The notes beneath the pieces were generated by a model. It ran no database searches and had not been told where the DNA came from. It saw only the letters and a program-made list of their open reading frames with translations. Positions 20,171 through 28,008 of a stretch of 64,000 nt of DNA are shown one piece after another (the first letter of the stretch is position 1; every line of letters starts with the position of its first letter). The position numbers and the translations under genes were made by a program. The DNA comes from CAKZML01 sp963823435 (GTDB lineage: Bacteria > Pseudomonadota > Gammaproteobacteria > Steroidobacterales > BM003), in assembly GCA_963823435.1 (NCBI GenBank), contig CAWGLN010000004.1, positions 1 to 64,000 on the forward strand. Reading direction: 5' to 3'.

Positions 20171-20635
20171 ATGCGATTTCTCAAACTTTTGTTACTCGTC
20201 ACGGTCATGGGACTCTGGAATCCCGCATTTGCCCAGACCGATGAGGACATCATGCAAATGTCCATCGCCGAGCTTGGAAGCAAACAGACAGGCCATCGTG
20301 ACCTCGGCCATGCGGCTGGATGACGCCGCATCGAAAAATTCTGGCCCGTCTATAACGCCTACAGGGCCGATGTCGCACCGCTCAAGCAGCGGACTCTTGA
20401 TCTCATCATGAGTTATGCGGACAACTACCTGGCGCTGACCGATGAGCAGGCGGCAAAATTGACCAAGGATTACTTCAAACTTGAAGCGGATCGCGCCAAG
20501 ATCAAGAAAAAGTATGTGCAAGAAAATGCAGAAGGCCGTGGGTGAAGTGGCCGCCATGCGTTTCCTGCAAGTAGAAAACAAGATGGACGCCATCGTGACC
20601 TTCGGCCTGGCTGTCCAGATTCCCCTGGCGGAGTA
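20171..20635 (+). pseudogene. Exported protein of unknown function, three frameshifts
   Basis: The start is clear: an AAGGAG ribosome site, then ATG at 20171 and a signal peptide (MRFLKLLLLVTVMGLWNPAF, cleaved after AQ). The mature part runs through three frames: EANRQAIVTSAMRLDDAAS after a break near 20275; KFWPVYNAYRADVAPLKQRT and LDLIMSYADNYLALTDEQAA after one near 20330; KMQKAVGEVAAMRFLQVENK then IPLAE and a stop after one near 20525. The rebuilt protein is about 154 residues, helical, resembling periplasmic LTXXQ/Spy-like or DUF-type exported helical proteins, but I cannot name the family. The breaks at 20330 and 20525 lie in or beside A-runs. A terminator follows. Confidence 0.6.
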
Positions 20636-20668
20636 ACACCTTCCGTTTCACTGGCTACAGGGGCCAGA

Positions 20669-20702
20669 CAAAAAGCCGGCAGTAGTCTGCCGGCTTTTTT
20701 TA
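20669..20702 (+). terminator. Rho-independent terminator
   Basis: Stem AAAAGCCGGCAG / TAGT / CTGCCGGCTTTT followed by further T. It lies 35 bases after the broken exported-protein gene and can work in both directions, also ending transcripts of the convergent barrel gene. Confidence 0.92.
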
Positions 20703-20827
20703 TGTCCGGCCTCGTGACGACGCCGTGTCCGCCGAGCCGATAAGCGCAGCATGTTCAACCCGCCTGGTTTCGACATGGCAGACCGCGTGTGCGATTCAAA
20801 CACACTCCGATCGAGTAACCCCCGGAC

Positions 20828-21559
20828 TTAATAACGAAGGGACAGCCCAAGTGCAAAACCCGATGCGCTGATGTCCAGGAGAAAATCACTTTCCCTGAAA
20901 TCCAGTTCCAGGTAGCGATAACCCATCAGGCCCTGCAGGCGGTCACTGAAAGCGTATTCCAGCGCCAGCATGCCATTGAGTGTCAGCCTGGATGAGGGAT
21001 TCATTCCACCCACATCACCGCGTAATCTCACCGCCCAGGTATCCGATAACGGGTAGCGGTAGCGTATCCCTACAAAGGGGTCCAGCCAGGTCTTTTTCGC
21101 CCTGCCCTCAGGGCCCGGGTCGAGGCCGATCTCGGTGGTGAAGTCCACATTGCGAAGTCCAAGCAACCATTCGAGGTTTCCGTCAGGGTTTGATCGATAT
21201 CCGGCGGCGATCTCCAGGAAGCCACCTCTGACGCCGATGTGGGTATCCACAAGCCGGCCGGCGAAATCGTCCTGGTAATCCACGTGCAGAGTATCCAGTT
21301 GCCAGCTCCAGTGACCGCGACTGACCCGCAACGCACCCATGAATGCTCCGCTCAGGTTCTCCATGGTGAACAGCGAATAGTCAGGATTAACGGGTGACTC
21401 GGCATCCCCCGCGGCGGTGTCACCCTGGATGCTGGCCGCCCACAGGTAGGGTACAATTTCTGCCGTCCAGGTGCCTTCGCTCCCGGCAGCCAATACAGGG
21501 CCGGACAAGAATGCCAGGGCGATCAATCCGGCAACCCGTTTTTTCGTATTCTTCGCCAT
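20828..21559 (-). CDS. Outer-membrane beta-barrel protein of unknown function
   Basis: A 243-residue protein with a signal peptide (MAKNTKKRVAGLIALAFLSG, cleaved after VLA) and repeated amphipathic strands with paired aromatics (WTAEIVPYLWAASIQGD, WSWQLDTLHVDYQDDFAG, PFVGIRYRYPLSDTWAVRLR, LQGLMGYRYLELDF). It ends GFALGLSLRY, an aromatic C-terminus typical of barrel assembly signals. About eight to ten strands can be counted. Proteins of this sort are annotated as outer-membrane proteins without known function. It stands alone, convergent to the gene before the terminator. Confidence 0.75.
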   Translation of the reverse strand: MAKNTKKRVAGLIALAFLSGPVLAAGSEGTWTAEIVPYLWAASIQGDTAAGDAESPVNPDYSLFTMENLSGAFMGALRVSRGHWSWQLDTLHVDYQDDFAGRLVDTHIGVRGGFLEIAAGYRSNPDGNLEWLLGLRNVDFTTEIGLDPGPEGRAKKTWLDPFVGIRYRYPLSDTWAVRLRGDVGGMNPSSRLTLNGMLALEYAFSDRLQGLMGYRYLELDFRESDFLLDISASGFALGLSLRY

Positions 21560-21845
21560 AACGGCATTCCTTGGGAAAAGTAATAAATTTGTCGTGCCGA
21601 CTATATACCAGGCCGTAAAAACGGGGGATGCCCTTGTGCACAGACTTGTGCAGAATGGCCGCTGGGAGAGCCGGGGCTATCATTGCAGCAGTCAAACCCG
21701 GAACCGGGAATGAAGCCCCCGGTTTCGCACCGGGCAGCACCCGCCAGGATGGTGATGCACCGGCAGGCGGCACGATGACGAGAGCGTGGGCCAAAGACGG
21801 GCCGGTCATCTGTTAACAATCACACGACGGAAAGAGGATTTGGGT

Positions 21846-22967
21846 ATGAGCGGCAACCTGCTGGAAAAAGACAATTTCAGAAAACTGTATGTATTGGCCC
21901 TGGTGGTGCTGGTCAGCGTGCTGTTCTTCGACATGATCAGCAGCTTCCTGGTAACCCTTCTGCTGGCAGCCGTGTTCAGCGGCATGGCCAATCCGCTTTT
22001 CCACTTGCTTGATCGCTACCTGGGTGGGCGACGCAACCTGGCTGCGGGTCTGACCCTGCTGATTGTCCTGCTGGTGGTCGTGATACCCCTGGTCGGTCTT
22101 ATGGGGGTCGTGGTCGGCCAGGCAGTGAAGGTCACCGAGCTACTGCGACCCTGGGTGGAACAACGGGTACAGGCCGGGCCTGGCGACTGGCAGTTACCAC
22201 AGTGGTTGCCATTCATTGATTACATCGAAGGCCACAGGGAACAGGTTCTATACAAGGCGGGCCAACTGGCGGCGAAACTCGGAAACCTGATGGTCAGTCA
22301 ACTGTCTACGGTCACCCAGGGCACAGTGATATTCTTCCTGAACCTGTTCATCATGCTGTATGCGATGTTCTTTTTCCTGGTTGACGGACCGGCGATTACA
22401 CGCACCCTGTTCGGCTACGCCCCGCTGTCGAAGAAAAACAAGGAATTGATCTTCGACAAAGGCGTGTCCATCACCCGCGCAACGCTGAAAGGCACTTTCA
22501 TAATCGGCGTGCTGCAGGGGGTACTGGCCGGGATTGCCTTCTCCGTGGTGGGTCTGGAAGGGGCCGCGTTCTGGGGCACCATCATGGGCGTGTTATCTGT
22601 GATACCCGGCATCGGCGCGACCCTGGTCTGGTTACCTGCAGGCATCTATTTGTTGGCCACAGGTGAGACCCTGGCCGGCACGGGGCTGCTGCTGTGGTGT
22701 GCGATAGTGGTCGGCTCGGTGGATAACTTGCTGCGCCCCAGGTTGGTGGGCGGCGATACCAAGATGCCCGACTTGCTCATCCTGCTCAGTACCCTGGGTG
22801 GGCTGGGAATGTTCGGTGCCGCCGGCATCATAGTGGGTCCGGTGATCGCAGGTCTGTTCCTGACCGTGTGGGATATTTTCGCCCTGGCATTTCATGACGC
22901 ATTGCCCGATGCGCCGCCGTTAATTCCCGAGAAGGGAACTTCGACGGCCCAGGAGACTCAAACGTGA
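21846..22967 (+). CDS. AI-2E transporter/PerM family permease
   Basis: A 373-residue inner-membrane protein with about eight membrane segments in the AI-2E/PerM pattern: a paired N-terminal hairpin (LYVLALVVLVSVLFFDMISS, FLVTLLLAAVFSGMANPLF), a central soluble stretch, and the conserved C-terminal part GVLSVIPGIGATLVWLPAGI followed by VVGSVDNLLRPRLVGGDTKM. Family members are linked to autoinducer-2 export, sodium/proton antiport or other roles, so the substrate cannot be given. The ATG at 21846 has AGAGGA upstream. It appears to be monocistronic. Confidence 0.85.
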   Translation: MSGNLLEKDNFRKLYVLALVVLVSVLFFDMISSFLVTLLLAAVFSGMANPLFHLLDRYLGGRRNLAAGLTLLIVLLVVVIPLVGLMGVVVGQAVKVTELLRPWVEQRVQAGPGDWQLPQWLPFIDYIEGHREQVLYKAGQLAAKLGNLMVSQLSTVTQGTVIFFLNLFIMLYAMFFFLVDGPAITRTLFGYAPLSKKNKELIFDKGVSITRATLKGTFIIGVLQGVLAGIAFSVVGLEGAAFWGTIMGVLSVIPGIGATLVWLPAGIYLLATGETLAGTGLLLWCAIVVGSVDNLLRPRLVGGDTKMPDLLILLSTLGGLGMFGAAGIIVGPVIAGLFLTVWDIFALAFHDALPDAPPLIPEKGTSTAQETQT

Positions 22968-23020
22968 CATGGCGGGGCAGTCCGGGCTCCCGTGAATACA
23001 CTTGATTTGGATAGTCGGGT

Positions 23021-23048
23021 TTGACATCCATTTGAATTTGTCCATGAT
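23021..23048 (+). promoter_or_regulatory. Sigma-70-like promoter of the TPR gene
   Basis: TTGACA at 23021-23026, a 16-base spacer and CATGAT at 23043-23048 (four of six matches to TATAAT). It lies 33 bases ahead of the proposed TTG start codon. Confidence 0.5.
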
Positions 23049-23080
23049 GTGACTAACCCTACGCAAGGTGCTGTACCAGA

Positions 23081-25309
23081 TTGAGCCTTTTTGACGAACT
23101 AAAACGAAGAAATGTAGTGCGGGTCGGACTGCTATACGCGGTCGGCGGCTGGGTGATACTGCAAGTCGCGGATGTGCTGGCCGGTCTGCTCAGTTTGCCG
23201 GACTGGACCCTGCGTTTGGTTGCCTTTCTGCTGGTGCTGGGTTTCCCCCTGGTGCTGGTTTTCTCATGGGTGTTCGAACTCACACCCGAAGGCATCAAGC
23301 GTGAAAGCGCGTTACCGGCAGACCGCGCCACACCTGCGGGCTCAGCCCGAAAATTCAACCTGGCTGTCGGCTTATTGCTGGCCGTTGCCGTATTGCTGCT
23401 GCTCGGCAATTTTGCGTCACGCCCCGGGAACGAGGAATCAGCATCGCCAACTACGACCGTTGCGCCGCCCATTCCGCCCGGATATTCCGTTGAAACCACC
23501 GCTGACCAGGGCGAGGCGCTGCCGCCTGCAACCTCTATCGCGGTATTGCCCTTCGTCAATATGAGCTCCGACCCGGAGAATGACTTTTTCGCCGACGGTC
23601 TGTCGGAGGAATTGCTCAATGTGCTGGCGCAGATCGAGGGCTTCAAGGTGGCGGGGCGCACATCATCATTTACCTTCAAGGGCAAGAGCCAGAATCTCCA
23701 GGAAATTGGCCAAACCCTGAACGTGGGGACCGTGCTCGAAGGCAGCGTTCGCAAGTCGGGAGACCAGGTCCGGGTTACCGCGCAGCTCATCAGCGTGAAA
23801 GACGGCTACCACCTGTGGTCTGCAAGCTATGACCGCAAACTGGATGATATTTTCAGCATCCAGGATGACATTGCCCGACAGGTAGTCGGCGCGTTGAAGA
23901 AAACACTGTTGGCCAGCCAGGACGAGATCGTCCTGGACAAGCGTCCCACGGATAATCTGCAAGCCTATCAGTTGTACCTGCGCGGCCGTCACCAACTGGC
24001 CAAGCGTACGCAACAGGGATTTGAACTGGCACTGGCCGCCTTCCAGGAAGCGGTAGCACTGGATCCGGAATTTTCCCGGGCCTGGACAGGTATCGCCGAC
24101 GCACAGAGCCTCATGTCCAGCTATGGCTACAAATCCATAGGCACGATGAAAGACAATGCAGAGCAGGCTATCGAGAATGCCATACGACTCGATCCGACCC
24201 TGGGTGAGGCCTATGCCTCAAAGGGACTGCTGCTGACCCAATTAGGCGGAGAAACGAAAGACATCGTTGCGTTGTACGAAAAGGCCCTGGAATTGAACCC
24301 CAACAACAGCCTTGCCCACATGTGGCTGGCTGGTCAGCTTGGACTGTCAGACCTGGATGGAACCGTACAGCATCTGCGCACGGCCTATACCCTGGACCCT
24401 CTTTCCGGTGTGGTGATCCTTAACCTGGCGAATATCCTGATGATCACGGGCCAGGCGGAAGAAGCGCGTCGGCTCACAGAGGAATTACTGCAACTGGACC
24501 CGACCTGGCCCGGCGCCCAGCGTTTGCTGGCGCAAAACGCCATTACTACAGGGGATGCCTATGGGTGGATCCAGGCTAATCTGCACGCGCTGGAACTGGA
24601 CCCCGATGACAACCAGACCCTGGAGGGCCTGGGTAACGCTTACCTGTCCCTGGGCGATCTGGAGATGGCGGAAAGCTACATCCGGCGGGCCCGCAAGATC
24701 GCCCCCGACTACAGCGGGACCGCGGGCCAGGAGGCGCTTCTGCTTTATTTGCGTGGCGAGCACTCAGCGGGTCTGAAAATCACGCGTGACATGGTCGCGA
24801 AGCGACCCACCGATAGAGGTGCCATCATCAATGCGGCGTACGCGGAAGTCTTTGCCGGCCAGCCGGAGCGAACGCTGACCCTGTGTCGCCAGTTCTGGGG
24901 TAGCGAGGAGCCGCCGGCAACGATCGAGAAGGAGTTCCTCGGCATACTGCCCCCCTGCATTCACGCATTGAGGACCGGCGGGAGCCCAGAGAAGGCCCTG
25001 ACGCTGGCGAAAGCCGGGGCTGCCGCCATCGCCAGTGCCCAGGCAGCCTTTGCGGTCTGGGACCTGCCCTTCACAGCTGCCAGAATCGCGGCGGCGGCCG
25101 GTGATCGGGACACCGCGCTTGCGGCCTTGCGTGAAGCGATGCAACTGAACATGCCACCGCTGGTGTTTCCGCTGGATCCCTGGTTTGTACCCTACCGGGA
25201 TGATCCGGAATTCAAACCCCTGTTCGATGAGTTGACTCACCAGGCAGACGCCTTGTACGCAAGACTCAGCGCCGAGGGCCTGACCTCGGGTCGGCGCGTG
25301 ACCCTCTAG
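23081..25309 (+). CDS. Membrane-anchored TPR protein with FlgO/TolB-N-like domain
   Basis: A 742-residue protein. Residues 1-70 are the typical opening SLFDELKRRNVVRVGLLYAV with two membrane segments, then FELTPEGIKRE; another membrane segment lies at about 90-108. Residues about 145-270 form an FlgO/TolB-N-like domain (IAVLPFVNMSSDPENDFFAD, GLSEELLNVLAQIEGFKVAG, GTVLEGSVRKSGDQVRVTAQ), followed by ten or so TPR units to the end. The start codon is TTG at 23081, set by family alignment, with a weak ribosome site. Such proteins are often called adenylate-cyclase-like because the same region follows cyclase domains elsewhere; no cyclase domain is present. A scaffold or sensory role in the envelope is likely. 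Confidence 0.82.
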   Translation: MSLFDELKRRNVVRVGLLYAVGGWVILQVADVLAGLLSLPDWTLRLVAFLLVLGFPLVLVFSWVFELTPEGIKRESALPADRATPAGSARKFNLAVGLLLAVAVLLLLGNFASRPGNEESASPTTTVAPPIPPGYSVETTADQGEALPPATSIAVLPFVNMSSDPENDFFADGLSEELLNVLAQIEGFKVAGRTSSFTFKGKSQNLQEIGQTLNVGTVLEGSVRKSGDQVRVTAQLISVKDGYHLWSASYDRKLDDIFSIQDDIARQVVGALKKTLLASQDEIVLDKRPTDNLQAYQLYLRGRHQLAKRTQQGFELALAAFQEAVALDPEFSRAWTGIADAQSLMSSYGYKSIGTMKDNAEQAIENAIRLDPTLGEAYASKGLLLTQLGGETKDIVALYEKALELNPNNSLAHMWLAGQLGLSDLDGTVQHLRTAYTLDPLSGVVILNLANILMITGQAEEARRLTEELLQLDPTWPGAQRLLAQNAITTGDAYGWIQANLHALELDPDDNQTLEGLGNAYLSLGDLEMAESYIRRARKIAPDYSGTAGQEALLLYLRGEHSAGLKITRDMVAKRPTDRGAIINAAYAEVFAGQPERTLTLCRQFWGSEEPPATIEKEFLGILPPCIHALRTGGSPEKALTLAKAGAAAIASAQAAFAVWDLPFTAARIAAAAGDRDTALAALREAMQLNMPPLVFPLDPWFVPYRDDPEFKPLFDELTHQADALYARLSAEGLTSGRRVTL

Positions 25310-25335
25310 CCGACGCGCCTGCCCTAAGTTCCGTT

Positions 25336-26320
25336 CTAGCTTATCGCCTCTTCCCAGGTGACATCGCGGGTTTCATCGACCGCGCCGTCACCGTTGTAGT
25401 CGATTTCCAACCTGACCGTCAGGACATCCAGCGCGGTCACCCGGATACTGGAACTATTCGCCCCGGTGATCAGCATTACACCCTCGTAGGGATAGCTGTC
25501 GCCCGACCCTACAAAGGGCACAATTGTTTCGTACAAGGCTTCGCCATCAAAGCGACTGCTTTGCACTGCGCCACTGGCTAACATCGTGTATCCCAGCGGG
25601 AACATTCCTTCATCCAGGCGACTGTCGCTGGAAAAGTTCCTCATCGTGAGACTTCTGCCGGCCGCGACCAGGCTGAACAGATCACCCGTAACAACGGTGG
25701 TCGTTACCGGGTAAGACAGCGTGTTTACTGACATGTTGAAGTTTCCGTCAGCTACGGCGGGCCCAACCTCCGAGCCGTCATCCATGGACAGACTGGTCAG
25801 CACCACCCTCATACCCATCTGGAACAGCCCGGTATCCACACTGCCTGTGAAGGCGGTAATAGTGATGTCCATCTCACCATCAAGGACTTCTCCGTCGCCG
25901 TCATCACAGTTGACGAAAACCGAATTAATGGTGTCGCCCGCCGTAATCGTGAGCGGATTGGCAATGTTCGCGGTCAAAGTGACGGTCCCGCTCACCAGGC
26001 AATTCTCGGTGATGACCACGACTTCGAATACCGGATCAAGAATCTTGGAAACACCCATTACCGGCAACTTGCCAAGCTTGGACCACATTCCAGACTCTGC
26101 CGGCCCACCCAGCACTCCGGGTCCGACCAGGACCCCAAAATCCGATGCGATTGACGCGGCATTCAGGGAATCCGATGTCACGGCCGCCGCATTGGCAGCA
26201 GTTATTTCTACCGGGGCGATCTGCACCGGCGGTGATAAACCCACCATCCGAGCTACCGTCGCAGGCCGCAAGCAAGACCACGGCCAGGGTCGTTATTGTC
26301 GATGTGTATAGAGATTTCAT
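25336..26320 (-). CDS. Lipoprotein with EF-hand-like calcium motif, one frameshift
   Basis: The start at 26320 has a GGAGGGTGA ribosome site and encodes a lipoprotein signal (MKSLYTSTITTLAVVLLAAC, Cys20). The frame changes near 26235; from there IAPVEITAANAAAVTSDSLN leads through a long beta-rich body. Asp-rich loops NCDDGDGEVLDGEMDI and, near the C-terminus, DYNGDGAVDETRDVTW match calcium-binding DxNxDG loops. Rebuilt length is about 327 residues. I do not recognise a named family; similar proteins are scattered among marine Gammaproteobacteria. It is probably surface- or periplasm-facing. Confidence 0.65.
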
Positions 26321-26695
26321 CTGTCACCCTCCGCCGGGACAACGGCCAGCCGGGTCCCGGCACGTGCGCGGATCACAAGCACATCCTGATACAGCCCTGC
26401 ATCAGCGTAACGACTTGCTCTCCTCGAGCAGACTCGAGGAATCGGACCCGCAAGGCCTGCCTGACCCACTCAACACGCATCGGCGGCAGTCCCGAAACCG
26501 GACCGCTTCCCTAACTCGTACTTTTCAATTTCCTCGCATGACCCGCGCTCGATAATTCGTATTTTCTCTTATCGTATTGCGGCAGCAGCGGTCTAAGACA
26601 ACCTTGCATACTGCGAAAAAGCTGCTTCGGCGAGGTAAACACCCAAGCCGGTTTAGGCGCACCTGTTGCCACCCATCCACGCGCACGGGTACTGT
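26321..26695. other. Intergenic region without a recognisable gene
   Basis: A 375-base gap between the start of the lipoprotein gene and the 3' end of the gluzincin peptidase gene, both on the minus strand. It should hold the lipoprotein promoter. No convincing coding sequence, RNA gene or terminator was seen. Confidence 0.5.
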
Positions 26696-28008
26696 CTACT
26701 GACCCTGTATCCGCGTGTCCGACAAGGCCATCAATGGCTTTCCTACCAGGTTCTCGCTGACCTGTCGCAGGCGCTCCAGGGTGACGGGTTCACCCTCAAC
26801 GGACAACCGCCTGGCCACGTCGTCCAGGCTGTATACATTCTTGCTGCCCTCTTTAAGCTCGGCATCCAGCGCCTGCATGATCCCCACTGCCCGGGCAGTG
26901 CGTGCACCGCTGGAACTGCCGGCTTGCAGATCGCCGACCTGGTCACCCCAGGCATCCAGTTGCTGGTGCCCCTTTTCGTAACGTTCTCTGGACAAGGTGC
27001 CCGAGCGTTGCATGATTTCCAGGGTGTAGTACTCGGCGATGCCTTCCACGATCCAGTCGTCCGCGCCATCGGCCGAATAACCCTGTGCGATATGCATCAA
27101 CTCATGCAATATCGTGCTGGTGCCGTTGCCGCTGATCAGCGGCCGTCTGCGTGCAGGTACAGGGAGTTGGGGCCCGAGAGACCACCACGCCACATGGGAT
27201 CACCGGCGGAAACGATCAATATGCGTTCCGGAAAGTTGGGGAAAATCTGCAGCAAGGCAGGCATGTTCCAGCGCAGAAAGGCGAGAATGTCCATGCTGCG
27301 TACGCCATGGCCCTTGGGTCCGGCAACCGCCACCTTTACACCGTCCATGTCGGCCCAGCGCACACTCAATTTGCCGGCGACAATCCAGCCTACCGGTCGA
27401 TCAAAACCCCGCTCTGGCCAGTCCACGATGAACCAGCCTTGCTGGTCCCTGGGATAGGCGCTCAGGAAAGACCAGTTGGTCGGACCGGTCAAGCGCAAGC
27501 GTGAGCGGGAACGCGCTCCCTTGAGCGCCCTGACCGAGGCGGCGGGTACCAGGTCGTCACCGCGAAACAGGGCCCAGCGCGATTCGATCTTGCTGTCGTA
27601 GGCGCCAGACTTGCGTTGATGATCAAGCTTCACCGAGTAGCTGAGTGCGCCGCCTTTTGCCGGCGGCACCCAGACCAGCTTGCCATTGTCCAGCGTCACC
27701 TGGCCGTCACCGGCAAAGTCATGGTGCATCTGGGGATCAATGTTAAAGCGGACTTCGCGCAGCAAATCCCTGGGCTGGCGTAACTGGATACGTACCTTGG
27801 CGATAGACGTTTTTGGTACCAGGGTCGCCGTGTAATCCAGGTCGTAAATCCCTTCATTGGAAGCCGGCACAGGCGATTCGACGCCCAGGGCGGGCGCCAT
27901 AAGCAGCCAGCCGCCAAGCAAGGCGCTGACCAGTGCGCTGGAAAAAAATGAGTTGTTTATGCTGTCACCTCGATCTTGGGGGTTAACGAATGATCCTTGG
28001 CCAGCCAC
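26696..28008 (-). CDS. Gluzincin (M1/M61-like) membrane or exported metallopeptidase, one frameshift
   Basis: The N-terminus has a hydrophobic segment (FFSSALVSALLGGWLLMAPA). The middle is a beta-sandwich-like domain (YDLDYTATLVPKTSIAKVRI, GGALSYSVKLDHQRKSGAYD). The catalytic part TSTILHELMHIAQGYSADGA, then DDWIVEGIAEYYTLEIMQRS, supplies HExxH plus the third ligand Glu about twenty residues on, the gluzincin arrangement. The frame breaks near 27142, at LYLHAD/RPLISGNGTS; joined, it is about 437 residues. The start is uncertain: the GTG at 28008 overlaps the RND gene by 52 bases, and no good ATG follows before the hydrophobic segment. It is the last gene of the RND operon by position. Confidence 0.7.
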
